Shown here: positions 38,434 to 47,404 of the stretch, one piece after another | Layout of the letters: each line of letters opens with the position of its first letter | How positions within the stretch are numbered: the stretch's first letter is position 1 | Assembly: GCA_905182545.1 (NCBI GenBank) | Contig: CAJJBY010000004.1 | Location: forward strand, 62,001 to 126,000 | Length of the DNA stretch: 64,000 nucleotides | From: an uncultured Candidatus Puniceispirillum sp. | Lineage (GTDB): Bacteria; Pseudomonadota; Alphaproteobacteria; Puniceispirillales; Puniceispirillaceae | Reading direction: 5' to 3' | Notes under the pieces: model-generated | What the model was told of the DNA's origin: nothing | Database searches by the model: none | Seen by the model: the letters and a program-made list of their open reading frames with translations, nothing else | Position numbers and translations under genes: made by a program

Positions 38434-39672
38434 TCACATCACCTTGGCAGCGCGCAGTGCCGCAACCGCATCTGCGCCAAGACCCGCCCATTCCTGCATG
38501 ACCTGATCATTATGCTGGCCAAGGCGCGGCGGCGCGGTGCGATATTGCGCTGGCGTCACACCAAGTTTGGCGCCAAAGGCGGTTGACGAAATCTGGCTGC
38601 CATCTTCACGCTGTTGATCAATGCGCGCGCCGCGTGCCTTGACATGCGGGTCGGCAAAGACTTCGGCAATATCATTAATCGGGCCACAAGACACACCAGC
38701 TGTTTCCAGCTTGTCGATCACCTGAACACGATCCAGCTTGGCAATGATATCGCCAAGCATCGTATCAAGACGGTCGCGGTTTTTGATGCGGGCTTCATTG
38801 CTGGCAAAATCATCATCATCCGCCAGCGCCGGTATGCCAAGGGCCGCTGTCAAACGGATGAACTGCTTGTCATTTCCGCAGGCGATAATCACAAATCCGT
38901 CCTTGGCCTCATAAACAGTGTAGGGAACAACACTTGGATGGCTGTTGCCCATCCGACCAGGGCATATTTCGGCATTAAGCCAATTTGCCGATTGGTTTGC
39001 CAGCATCGAAATTTGACTATCAAGAAGCGCGCAATCAATATGCTGGCCAATGCCGGTACGGCTGCGATAGGCCAAGGCTGCAAGGGCCGCATTGGCGGCA
39101 AACATTCCGGTAAATAGATCACATACCGCAACCCCCACCTTCATCGGGCCGCCGCCCAGGCTGCCGTCGGGCTGGCCGGTAATGCTCATCAACCCGCCCA
39201 TGCCTTGGATCAAAAAATCATATCCTGATCGGTGAGAATAGGGGCCGGTCTGGCCGAATCCAGTAATCGAACAATAGATGATCCCCGGATTAAAGGCGGC
39301 GATTGACGCATAATCAAGACCGTATTTTTGCAATCCGCCAGGTTTGAAATTCTCGATCAAAATATCAGCTTTGGCCGCCAATTGCCGAACAAGATCGGCA
39401 CCGTCTTTGGTTGAAAAATCAATCGTTACTGACCGTTTATTGCGGTTACATGCGCTAAAATAGGCAGCATCATCGCGGCTACCATCGGCATTTTTGGTAA
39501 AAGGTGGCCCCCATTTGCGCGTATCATCGCCGCCATTGGGATTTTCGACCTTCACCACATCTGCGCCAAGATCGGCAAACATCTGGGCGGCATAGGGGCC
39601 AGCCAGAATCCGGCTAAGATCAAGCACTTTAATGCCGGCAAGCGCCATTGGCGTATCTCTATTCGTCATCAT
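38434..39672 (-). CDS. CaiB/BaiF-family CoA-transferase
   Basis: A 412-residue family III CoA-transferase, which moves CoA between carboxylic acids through a mixed-anhydride intermediate on an aspartate. The N-terminal LDLSRILAGPYAAQMFADLGADVVK is split by normal family spacing, and the catalytic aspartate is expected in GQHIDCALLDSQ. VGVAVCDLFTGMFA is the CoA-contact segment. It is divergent from an acyl-CoA dehydrogenase gene; that pairing suggests activation of a dicarboxylic or short-chain acid followed by oxidation of its CoA ester, for example a glutarate-type route. That is inference. Confidence 0.85.
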   Translation of the reverse strand: MMTNRDTPMALAGIKVLDLSRILAGPYAAQMFADLGADVVKVENPNGGDDTRKWGPPFTKNADGSRDDAAYFSACNRNKRSVTIDFSTKDGADLVRQLAAKADILIENFKPGGLQKYGLDYASIAAFNPGIIYCSITGFGQTGPYSHRSGYDFLIQGMGGLMSITGQPDGSLGGGPMKVGVAVCDLFTGMFAANAALAALAYRSRTGIGQHIDCALLDSQISMLANQSANWLNAEICPGRMGNSHPSVVPYTVYEAKDGFVIIACGNDKQFIRLTAALGIPALADDDDFASNEARIKNRDRLDTMLGDIIAKLDRVQVIDKLETAGVSCGPINDIAEVFADPHVKARGARIDQQREDGSQISSTAFGAKLGVTPAQYRTAPPRLGQHNDQVMQEWAGLGADAVAALRAAKVM

Positions 39673-39883
39673 TCATCCTGTTGTCATGGCTGGAATGACG
39701 GGCATCTGCCAACCTGTCACCTTTGGGCAATGCGGGCAAAACATTGTAAACTGACCATGTTGCGTAAACTTGCTGCTTTTCAATTTACAGCCTAAGGGAA
39801 AATTGGCAGGCTTACCATTAGCTAATTTACAAAATATGGCGGTGCTATCCAGCCTGCCATCATCTCAATTACACGGATATATT

Positions 39884-41044
39884 ATGGATTTTTCGCTTAC
39901 CGCTGAACAGAAAATGCTTCAAGACACCGCGCGCCGCTTTGCCACGGATGAATTGCCAGCCCATGCTAAAGCCATTGAAGAAAATGATACGCCGCCAACG
40001 TTGGCGCTTCGCAAACGGTTTGCCGAAATGGGCTTCATGGGAATTAATCTGCCAACCGAATATGGCGGTGCTGGCCTTGGGCATTTTGAGGCGGTGCTGA
40101 TTCTCGAAGAATTGGCAAAAATTTCGGTTGCGGTGGCCTTTCCAGTATTTGAGGCCAGCTTTGGCCCAGCTTTGGCCATTGCGCATTTTGCGCCTGAGGC
40201 GCTTCGCCAGCGCATTCTTCCCAAAGTCTGTTCAGGTGAAATGGTTGTTGCCGTGTCAATGTCGGAACCGCAGGCTGGCACCGCGCTAACCGATTTGAAA
40301 ACAACCGGCAAGCGCGATGGTGACAAGATCATTTTGAACGGCAATAAACGCTGGTGTTCAGGCGGCGGGCATGCTGATGCCTACGTTGTCTATTGCCGCC
40401 TTTCCGATGCGCCCGGCGCCAAGGGCATTGGCGCGGTTCTAGTTGAAAAAGACGCTGATGGATTTAGCTTTGGTGCGCCAGAATCACATATGGGCTGGCG
40501 CGGCATTTCAAGCGCTGATATGTATTTTGATAATGTCAAAGTGCCTGCCAGTAATATCATTGTTCCGGCTGGTGGCTTTAAACAATTGATGGAAGCCTTT
40601 GATCTTGAGCGTTGCGGAAATACAACAATGAGCCTTGCTTGCGGTCAATCCGCCTTTGATTATGCGCTTGCCTATGTTCAAGAACGCGAACAATTTGGCA
40701 AGCCAATTATTGATTTTCAGGCTGTCCAATTGCAAATTGCACAAATGAAAATGAAGCTTGATGCAGCGCGGCTGTTGCTCTATCGCGCGGTCAATAATGC
40801 CGAACAGGAATTGCCTTCAATTGCCGATAGTTCAATCGCAAAATGCTATGCCAATGAAATTGCCCGCGAGGTTGCCAGCGCCGCCGTACAGCTTATGGGC
40901 GGCTATGGCTATTCGAAATCATATCCGATGGAACAGAAAATGCGTGACGCATGGGGATGGGGCATTGCTGGTGGATCAATTGATATTCAGAAAATCAATA
41001 TCGCCGCTGCGCTTGTTGGAAGACGGTTTAATCAACGTGCCTAG
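39884..41044 (+). CDS. acyl-CoA dehydrogenase
   Basis: A 386-residue FAD enzyme that introduces a 2,3-double bond into an acyl-CoA. Family blocks are present in order: the N-terminal helical domain (LRKRFAEMGFMGINLPTEYGG), the flavin/substrate loop VAVSMSEPQAG, WCSGGGHAD (replacing the more usual WITNG), and the C-terminal LMGGYGYSKSYPMEQKMRDA. The catalytic base, usually a Glu near the end of that block, cannot be assigned with certainty. ATG 39884 begins the family N-terminus MDFSLTAEQ; 38 upstream codons are open but unlike it. It runs 17 bases into the convergent dipeptidase gene. Confidence 0.86.
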   Translation: MDFSLTAEQKMLQDTARRFATDELPAHAKAIEENDTPPTLALRKRFAEMGFMGINLPTEYGGAGLGHFEAVLILEELAKISVAVAFPVFEASFGPALAIAHFAPEALRQRILPKVCSGEMVVAVSMSEPQAGTALTDLKTTGKRDGDKIILNGNKRWCSGGGHADAYVVYCRLSDAPGAKGIGAVLVEKDADGFSFGAPESHMGWRGISSADMYFDNVKVPASNIIVPAGGFKQLMEAFDLERCGNTTMSLACGQSAFDYALAYVQEREQFGKPIIDFQAVQLQIAQMKMKLDAARLLLYRAVNNAEQELPSIADSSIAKCYANEIAREVASAAVQLMGGYGYSKSYPMEQKMRDAWGWGIAGGSIDIQKINIAAALVGRRFNQRA

Positions 41045-42128
41045 CCGCTAGTCGTGCCAAATTCTGCCAAACGACATTGACCCAATTTGCATGGCATAAT
41101 TTGGTCATTAAATCGGCATTATATCCATGCGCTGTCATGGCGCTTCGCAGCGCTGGCAGACCCGCGGCATTGCCAATCGCCTGCGGCACCGTCGTGCCGT
41201 CAAAATCCGACCCAAGCCCAACGCGGTCTTCGCCAAGATGTTCGATCAAATGATCAAGATGGCGAAGCATGATATCAAAACCCGTATCGGCTTCCATTCG
41301 GCCATCGGGGCGCAAAAAGGCAACCGCAAAATTCAACCCAACCATGCCATCACTTTCGGCAATCGCAGCAAGCTGGCGATCGGTAAGGTTGCGCGAATGC
41401 GGGCTGATTTCATAAGCATTGGAATGCGTTGCCACCAATGGCTTTTGCGAAATTTTGGCAACATCCCAAAACCCCGCCTCATTCAAATGCGACAGGTCAA
41501 TCAAGATGCCATTCGCATCACAATAGGTCACAAGCCGTTTGCCATCATCAGTTAGGCCAGGGCCGATATCGCCGCTGCTTGGATAGCGAAATGGCACACC
41601 ATGACCAAATCTGTTTGGCCTGCTCCAGACCGGCCCGATTGATCGCAATCCGGCGCGGCGAAACATATCGAGATGATAGAAATCCCGATCAATTGGTTCG
41701 GCGCCTTCAATATGCATGATGGCCGCAATCTCACCATTATCAAGACAGGATTGAAGCATGGCCGTGCTGGTGCAGATTTTCAGATATCCTGCCTGTTCCA
41801 TGCGATGCAGAATAGCCGCCTGCGCCAAGGCCACTGGCACCGCTTGATCAAGGGCAATTTCTGGCGGCAATGGCAAATCATAAACCGGCAAATTCATTTG
41901 CGTGGTTTTGACATCCATATCAATTGGCGATGGCACCCAGATCGCAAAAAACCCACCGGCAAACCCGCCTCTACGCATCTTATCCGCATCAAGATGTCCT
42001 ACCATTCCGGTGATAAATCTGTCGATATCAACCGGCGCATCCATTGATAGGCCGGCATCATATAACAGCGATAAAATATCGTTATGGCCGTCAAAAATGG
42101 GGGGCGTTATTGGCGCATTATCACTCAT
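41028..42128 (-). CDS. membrane dipeptidase (peptidase M19, renal-dipeptidase family)
   Basis: A 366-residue zinc dipeptidase-like enzyme. The first metal pair is in FDGHNDIL (His-x-Asp), the bridging acidic residue in IMHIEGAEP, a further histidine in ATHSNAYEISPHSRN, and the C-terminal metal aspartate in GLGSDFDG. Bacterial members hydrolyse varied dipeptides, including D-residue peptides, and some act on other amides. There is no signal peptide, so it is cytoplasmic. Its ATG overlaps the YtoQ stop by four bases (ATGA), showing a tight operon. Confidence 0.86.
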   Translation of the reverse strand: MSDNAPITPPIFDGHNDILSLLYDAGLSMDAPVDIDRFITGMVGHLDADKMRRGGFAGGFFAIWVPSPIDMDVKTTQMNLPVYDLPLPPEIALDQAVPVALAQAAILHRMEQAGYLKICTSTAMLQSCLDNGEIAAIMHIEGAEPIDRDFYHLDMFRRAGLRSIGPVWSRPNRFGHGVPFRYPSSGDIGPGLTDDGKRLVTYCDANGILIDLSHLNEAGFWDVAKISQKPLVATHSNAYEISPHSRNLTDRQLAAIAESDGMVGLNFAVAFLRPDGRMEADTGFDIMLRHLDHLIEHLGEDRVGLGSDFDGTTVPQAIGNAAGLPALRSAMTAHGYNADLMTKLCHANWVNVVWQNLARLAARHVD

Positions 42129-42586
42129 GATGCGGCCGGTAATTTGCCCGTGATGACATAATCTAAAATTGCCGCCACCTGATCGGCGGTTTCGACAGTT
42201 GCAAGCGCCGCCCCATCAACCTCTTTCAAGGCATGCTGGTGATCACTTCCATGCATAATGATAAGCGCCTTGCCAAGCGCGGCAGCATAGCCAGCATCAA
42301 AAGCCGCATTCCATTGTTTGTATTTTTCACCAAAGCGCACAACGACAACATCGGCACGGCCAATCGCTGTTCGGGTGCGGATCGCATTCAGCTTGGCACC
42401 TTTATGATCATGCCAAAATTTATCCGGTTCGGCGCCCATGATTTCAACACCGCAATCATCAGATGCCGCATGGTCGGTCACTGGCCCTAAAAACATGATA
42501 TCAAGATTTTGCTTGGCACAGGCCGATGCCACCTCATCACGCCAATCGGTATGAATTTCGCCCGATAGGTAAACGGTTAGTTTCAT
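42125..42586 (-). CDS. YtoQ-family protein
   Basis: A 153-residue protein of the YtoQ family, a nucleoside-2-deoxyribosyltransferase-like fold of unknown activity. Characteristic segments are the start KLTVYLSGEIHTDWR, FLGPVTDH, and the RTAIGRADVVVVRFGEKYKQWNAAFDAGYA block near the centre. ATG 42586 has an AGGAGA site; the frame is open to 42694 without similarity. It sits between a hydroxyacid dehydrogenase and a dipeptidase in one operon, the only hint about its job. Confidence 0.82.
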   Translation of the reverse strand: MKLTVYLSGEIHTDWRDEVASACAKQNLDIMFLGPVTDHAASDDCGVEIMGAEPDKFWHDHKGAKLNAIRTRTAIGRADVVVVRFGEKYKQWNAAFDAGYAAALGKALIIMHGSDHQHALKEVDGAALATVETADQVAAILDYVITGKLPAAS

Positions 42587-42641
42587 CTGTCTATCTCCTT
42601 TTTGAATTATCTGCTTTGGCTGTTCACCATGTGATTGTCGG

Positions 42642-42878
42642 TTATTCAGGCCGGATGCGTGCGCCCGTTTTCGCCTCATAGCTGAGGGCAACAAGGCTCA
42701 TATCGGCCGCATCACCATGCTTGTTAATCGCATCTTGCAGCGCCTCAAAAGCCGATGTGCCAAGCGGCATATCCTGAGCCATCGCCGTCGCCATGCCAAG
42801 CGCCAATCCAGCATCTTTTTTCATCAGCGCCATGGAAAATCCCTGATGCATTTTTCCCGACAGAATATTGTCAGGCAA
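42642..42878 (-). CDS. beta-hydroxyacid dehydrogenase, 3' part after a frameshift
   Basis: This 78-codon frame is the C-terminal helix bundle of the dehydrogenase encoded just upstream (SGKMHQGFSMALMKKDAGLA, then MPLGTSAFEAL). It has no plausible ribosome site or independent function. One base too many in the A6 run (T6 on the plus strand, 42911-42916), or a nearby T at 42921, separates it from the main frame; removing one base gives KSSGRNYATEITLPDN, as expected between the two parts. Confidence 0.8.
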   Translation of the reverse strand: MPDNILSGKMHQGFSMALMKKDAGLALGMATAMAQDMPLGTSAFEALQDAINKHGDAADMSLVALSYEAKTGARIRPE

Positions 42879-42885
42879 AGTGATT

Positions 42886-43566
42886 TCAGTCGCATAGTTT
42901 CGACCCGAACTTTTTTGCAGAGATGTCTACCGCCCGACCAGCATCAACACCAGCATTCACCAAGAGAGATACAACTTCAAAACTGGCCATCCGGCAAACC
43001 AGATTCAATAGATTATTGCCTGCTTTTAGCGCATGACCAGCACCAACCGGCCCAGCATGGAAAATATTGCTGCTGATGCGCCCGAACAAAGGCAATAGCT
43101 GCGCATAGAGCGCCGCATCACCGCCAACCATAATGGCAATCACCCCTCCGCGCGCGCCACGCGGGCCACCGCTTACCGGCGCATCGACAAAGTTAATGCC
43201 AGCCTGTTTCAGACGCGCCGCGTGATCACGGCTTATCGCCGGGTCGCCCGATGTCATATCAATGAAAACCTGACCAGCTTTCATATGGCCTGCCATACCA
43301 TCATCACTAAATAACACTGATTCAGTTACCGCCGAGGTTGGCAGGCAAGCAAAAATAATATCGCATTGCCTCGCCATTGCCGCCAGATCACTAGCCGCGA
43401 TCGCCCCGCCATCAACAAAAGGTTTCATTGCCGTTTGATCGGGGTCATAAACCACCAAGGCCGGGTCGAGTAACCGCATCGCAAGCGCCGCCCCCATATT
43501 GCCAAGCCCGATAAAACCAATTTTTGGGTTTGTAGGAAAAGACGTCACAGCATCAAGAACATTCAT
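42886..43566 (-). CDS. NAD-dependent beta-hydroxyacid dehydrogenase, 5' part before a frameshift
   Basis: The main frame covers the Rossmann domain and the first part of the helical domain of a 3-hydroxyisobutyrate-dehydrogenase-like enzyme. It includes the cofactor motif IGFIGLGNMGAALA, the signature FVDAPVSGGPRGARGG and the catalytic-lysine region GAGHALKAGNNLLN. It then leaves the family at VDISAKKF and stops at 42886. With the 3' fragment the protein would be about 307 residues. I start at ATG 43566 (MNVLDAV). The operon continues with ytoQ and the dipeptidase. Confidence 0.82.
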   Translation of the reverse strand: MNVLDAVTSFPTNPKIGFIGLGNMGAALAMRLLDPALVVYDPDQTAMKPFVDGGAIAASDLAAMARQCDIIFACLPTSAVTESVLFSDDGMAGHMKAGQVFIDMTSGDPAISRDHAARLKQAGINFVDAPVSGGPRGARGGVIAIMVGGDAALYAQLLPLFGRISSNIFHAGPVGAGHALKAGNNLLNLVCRMASFEVVSLLVNAGVDAGRAVDISAKKFGSKLCD

Positions 43567-43839
43567 GAATTTTAGTCCCGTTTCAACCATCAGCAACATT
43601 GCCTCATGGCATCGGTTAATTGTCATCTATGAGACTCGATTTACTTTTTTAATTCTGAATTAACTTTAAAAATTTTATTTTATTTTTGATGAAAAAGTCA
43701 GTTGCAATTTAAGAGATGTAGGCCAAAACTAAAAAAGCTTATTTGGTCAATTATCTGCTGGCCATAGATCATTTCATTATCAGGTTTGCCCATTTTGGGT
43801 TGTCGGTTCCAGAACGGGCCATTTGGACGAATCTTTACC

Positions 43840-45102
43840 ATGGCATCGCATAAAAAACATGAACAGACCCGGTTTTTACCAGCATTGGCGGTTTTTGCCT
43901 TTTGTCTAATGATGATTGCCGCTAGCCGCGGCATGGGCGAAACCTATGCGATTTTTCTATTGCCGCTTAGCGACAGCTTTGGCTGGAATCGTGCCAGCGT
44001 AACCTCGATTTATTCAATCTATATGGTGGCATTTGGCTTTGGCTCGCTTTTGTCAGGTCTAGTTTTTGACCGGCTTGGCCCGCGTTTTAATTATATTATT
44101 GGTCTTGGCATGCTTGCCGGCTGCTACGGCTTTGCTGGCAAGCTGGAATCGATTCTGTCTTTCTATCTTGTTATTGGCATTTGCGGCGGTGTTGGCGCGG
44201 CAATGGTGGGAATTGTGCCAACGCAAAGCCTGATCGCGCGCTGGTTTGTGCGCGGCAGAACAACGGCATTGTCGATTGCCTATTCGGGGCAAGGCATTGG
44301 CGTGATGCTGCTGGCACCCGCGGCGCAAATCACCATCGAAGCGATTGGCTGGCAAGATGCTTATATGCTGGCAAGCTATGGGTTCATAGTTATTCTTTTC
44401 CTGGTTTTGCTTCTTCCTTGGGCAAGCATCTCCGCGGGCGTAAAACCTACCTCTCAGAGTTTGATGCCAGATAGCAGCCCGACAAAACTCGAACCCACTA
44501 ACAACGGTTTGTCTTTGAATGAGGCAGTTAGACGGAAAGAATTTTGGGGCTTTTTCACCATTTTTGGCGCTTCAGCAATTGCAGTTTTTGGGGTCTCACT
44601 GCAAACAGTTGCGTACCTCATTGATCATAGGTTTGATCCCATTTCAGCTGCCTTTGCCTATGGCCTTATCGGTATGTTAACAATTTTGGGCATCGCCATC
44701 ACTGGGATCCTCGCTGAACGTTTTCCTCGCCATATCATAGCAACAGGCAGCTATACGCTTACGGCTGTTGGCATTTTGGCGTTAGCATGTCTACAACTGG
44801 ATCAGAATTGGACTCTGCTGGTTGTCTTTGTTACATGTTTTGGGTTATCTGCTGGTGCCCGTGGCCCCATCATCACAGCACAAATGGGCGAGCTGTTTGC
44901 TGGACGCGGTCTTGCCTCAATCTTTGGAGCCACTAGTGTTGGAAATGGTTGCGGTGCGGCGATTGGAGCTTTTTTAGCTGGGTATAGCTATGATTTAACC
45001 GGAAGCTACTCTGCTGGATTTGGCATCAGCCTCCTCTTTCTTTGTATCGGGCTCTCTATGTTTTGGCTCATACCTGGCATAAGGCAGAACAAAATCATTT
45101 AG
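43840..45102 (+). CDS. MFS transporter (monocarboxylate/OFA-like)
   Basis: A 420-residue carrier with twelve hydrophobic helices. The helix 2-3 loop motif GLVFDRLGPRFNY and the RWFVRGRTTALSIAYSGQGIG stretch place it near the oxalate/formate and monocarboxylate antiporters. A long polar loop at about residues 200-225 separates the two six-helix halves. Codon choice looks like the resident genes in the first half, while from about 44430 it looks more like the AT-rich block that follows. It lies just upstream of the LysR/CoA-transferase block (convergent with lysR) and could import its substrate. ATG 43840 is the best start by homology. Confidence 0.8.
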   Translation: MASHKKHEQTRFLPALAVFAFCLMMIAASRGMGETYAIFLLPLSDSFGWNRASVTSIYSIYMVAFGFGSLLSGLVFDRLGPRFNYIIGLGMLAGCYGFAGKLESILSFYLVIGICGGVGAAMVGIVPTQSLIARWFVRGRTTALSIAYSGQGIGVMLLAPAAQITIEAIGWQDAYMLASYGFIVILFLVLLLPWASISAGVKPTSQSLMPDSSPTKLEPTNNGLSLNEAVRRKEFWGFFTIFGASAIAVFGVSLQTVAYLIDHRFDPISAAFAYGLIGMLTILGIAITGILAERFPRHIIATGSYTLTAVGILALACLQLDQNWTLLVVFVTCFGLSAGARGPIITAQMGELFAGRGLASIFGATSVGNGCGAAIGAFLAGYSYDLTGSYSAGFGISLLFLCIGLSMFWLIPGIRQNKII

Positions 45103-45125
45103 GCATTTTTTATAAATAAATTTGA

Positions 45126-46061
45126 TTAAGAAATATTTTTAAGATTTGGCAAAAGCAACTTTAAAAATTGTTTTGATGCATCCCCCAAAATTTGATTCGA
45201 CCGAATTAGCACCGCAAGTTTTCTGTTTATCACTGGCTCAATTGTTTTCACACAGAATTGCGATTTATCCAGTTCCCTAACTACTGAAACAGGCACAATA
45301 GACACGCCAAGGCCAGCTAAAATAAAATTGAACATCGTATTATACTGATTTGTTGTGATCTCATGGTTCAGTATTAAACCAATCTTCAAGGCTTCAGCAT
45401 CAATAAGCTGCCTAATACCAGAGCTTGGTGGCATAGAAACAAGAGGTAAGTGACCAATATTCTGCAAGGTGATAGCACTCAACTTGGCGAGATTGTGGCG
45501 TTTGGGCATTACTGCTACAAACTTCTCCTCCACTTCATCAACCACTGAAACAGCTTTTGGATAGAATTCAGAACTGCCAATCCCAAAATCAACTTGGCCG
45601 TCGATGACCGCATCAGATATGAACCCACCCACCCCTTCATAAATTTCAATCAAGATGTTCGGGTGATATGTTTTGAACTCTTTTATGACACTCGGCAAAA
45701 TAACGTGAGATACAGACATCAGGCAGGAAATGTTGAGCTTTGGACGTTCCTCGTAGTGGTTAAGCCTTAACTTGTTCGTCTGTTGCGCAAATTCACGTAA
45801 AGTTGTTTCCGCAAATGGCAAAAACTCTTTGCCGACAGAAGTAAGCGTAACGGACTTAGCGCCACGTTCAAAAAGAATAAAACCAAGTCTTTGTTCGGCT
45901 TGCTGTATTATTCTTGTCAAACCGGGTTGTGAAATTCTCAAATAAGCTGAAGCAGCCAAAAAGCTTTTGAAATTAGTAAGGCTTATTATAGCCTTAAAAT
46001 GCCTCATGCTTAGATTAGGAGCGGAAACAGGGTCAAATTCATTGTCATTCGATTTTTGCAT
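45126..46061 (-). CDS. LysR-family transcriptional regulator
   Basis: A 311-residue LysR-type regulator. The winged helix-turn-helix lies at about residues 20-78 (SFLAASAYLRISQPGLTRIIQQAEQRLGFILFERG) when read in short family blocks, and the two-lobed effector domain follows. It is divergent from the CoA-transferase operon, the usual position for a LysR activator of that operon. ATG 46061 starts within a pair of inverted repeats; the Met at residue 19 (46007), directly before the HTH, is an equally plausible start. Base composition is low in G+C like the operon it probably controls. Confidence 0.88.
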   Translation of the reverse strand: MQKSNDNEFDPVSAPNLSMRHFKAIISLTNFKSFLAASAYLRISQPGLTRIIQQAEQRLGFILFERGAKSVTLTSVGKEFLPFAETTLREFAQQTNKLRLNHYEERPKLNISCLMSVSHVILPSVIKEFKTYHPNILIEIYEGVGGFISDAVIDGQVDFGIGSSEFYPKAVSVVDEVEEKFVAVMPKRHNLAKLSAITLQNIGHLPLVSMPPSSGIRQLIDAEALKIGLILNHEITTNQYNTMFNFILAGLGVSIVPVSVVRELDKSQFCVKTIEPVINRKLAVLIRSNQILGDASKQFLKLLLPNLKNIS

Positions 46062-46089
46062 ACAAAAATCTTATCAATAAATTTTTGTA
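46051..46089. promoter_or_regulatory. nested inverted repeats, probable LysR operator
   Basis: TACAAAAAT (46061-46069) and ATTTTTGTA (46081-46089) form a perfect inverted repeat with 11 bases between, fitting the T-N11-A form of LysR boxes. A second perfect repeat, GATTTTTG-N4-CAAAAATC (46051-46070), overlaps it. They sit between the divergent lysR and CoA-transferase starts. Confidence 0.72.
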
Positions 46090-46119
46090 ATTTCTATTCA
46101 TATCTGGTTTTGTCATAGA

Positions 46120-47364
46120 ATGCTTAAAGAAACAGATGCAATTAAAGACGATAAAATCGCTGACAAAGGAGCTCTCAGTGGCATCAAGGTTTTGGACCTT
46201 ACCAGATACCTATCCGGCCCACAGACAACTCTTTTTCTAAGTGCTCTTGGTGCAGAAGTTGTAAAAATAGATGATCCAAATCAAGGTGACCCCGTTAGAA
46301 ATTCACCACCTTTTTTTGGTAAAGATGGCGTTTCAATGTCAAAGGCATCGCCATTAGATATTGGTATTGCCTATTTAAAACGTGCACGTTCAAAGAAATC
46401 TATTGAACTAGATTTAAAGAGTGAGGAAGGTCTCAACACTTTTATGCGCCTGGCAGAGAAAGCTGACGTAATAGTTGAGAACTTTCGAGTTGGCGTAACT
46501 AAGCGATTAAAAATCGATTACGAACAATTAAAATCAAAAAACCCAAAAATAATATATTGCTCAATTACAGGTTTTGGCGCAACTGGCCCGGATGCATCTA
46601 AGAAAGCATTTGACGCGACCGTTCAAGCCGCCTCTGGACTAATGAGTATAACCGGTGAACCGGATGGCTTGCCAATGAAGATCGGATCCTCAATGGCCGA
46701 CACTATAGCTGGCACATTTGCCTTCTCTGGAATACTTGCCAGCCTTTTCCGACGGGAAAAAACGGGGCTCGGAGAATATATTGATGTATCAATGACTGAT
46801 TGTCTTGTCTCTTTATTATATGATGAGCCCTGGGATTGTTTTGAAGGTTTGGGGCTGAAGAAACGACAGGGCAATCGGATAATGCGATTTTCCCCATTTA
46901 ATTGCTACGCTGGAAAAGACGGTACAGTTGTATTGGGCGCCGCATCGGAAAAAGATTGGATTTCAATTCTGAGAATGATTGGACAAGCAGACTTACAATA
47001 CGAAGAGAAATTTTCAAGCATAAGCAAACGTATCGAAAACAACTCTGAAATTGATACAATAATCAGCATTTGGACAAGCACACGCAGTGTCGATGAAATT
47101 GCAAGGTTATGCGAAAATTATGAGATCCCATGCCACCCAGTCAATGATATTGCACAAATTGCGAATTGGAGACAAATCGCTGATCGGGAGATCCTCACAC
47201 CACTCCCACATCCATATTTTACCGATATGAAAGGTCCTTTAGCTGCAAACTTTCCAATCAAATTTTCAGGATCTAAAACAACCCTCGACAACCCTGCGCC
47301 AAAACCCAACGAACATTTTAGAGAAATCATGGAAAGCTGGCTCGGTAGTGAAGGTAGCGCTTGA
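46120..47364 (+). CDS. CaiB/BaiF-family CoA-transferase, first copy in AT-rich operon
   Basis: A 414-residue family III CoA-transferase. Family markers are KVLDLTRYLSGPQTT near residue 20, YCSITGFGATGPD at about 148-160, SSMADTIAGTFA, and the catalytic aspartate expected in LGEYIDVSMTDC. Compared with the copy at 38.4 kb it is clearly more AT-rich. It is the first gene of a four-gene operon, and its 3' end overlaps an upstream extension of the next frame. The acid it activates is unknown. Confidence 0.87.
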   Translation: MLKETDAIKDDKIADKGALSGIKVLDLTRYLSGPQTTLFLSALGAEVVKIDDPNQGDPVRNSPPFFGKDGVSMSKASPLDIGIAYLKRARSKKSIELDLKSEEGLNTFMRLAEKADVIVENFRVGVTKRLKIDYEQLKSKNPKIIYCSITGFGATGPDASKKAFDATVQAASGLMSITGEPDGLPMKIGSSMADTIAGTFAFSGILASLFRREKTGLGEYIDVSMTDCLVSLLYDEPWDCFEGLGLKKRQGNRIMRFSPFNCYAGKDGTVVLGAASEKDWISILRMIGQADLQYEEKFSSISKRIENNSEIDTIISIWTSTRSVDEIARLCENYEIPCHPVNDIAQIANWRQIADREILTPLPHPYFTDMKGPLAANFPIKFSGSKTTLDNPAPKPNEHFREIMESWLGSEGSA

Positions 47365-47404
47365 CCGAGTCTTATTATTAACTATCACCAAGAGAGAATG
47401 GTTC

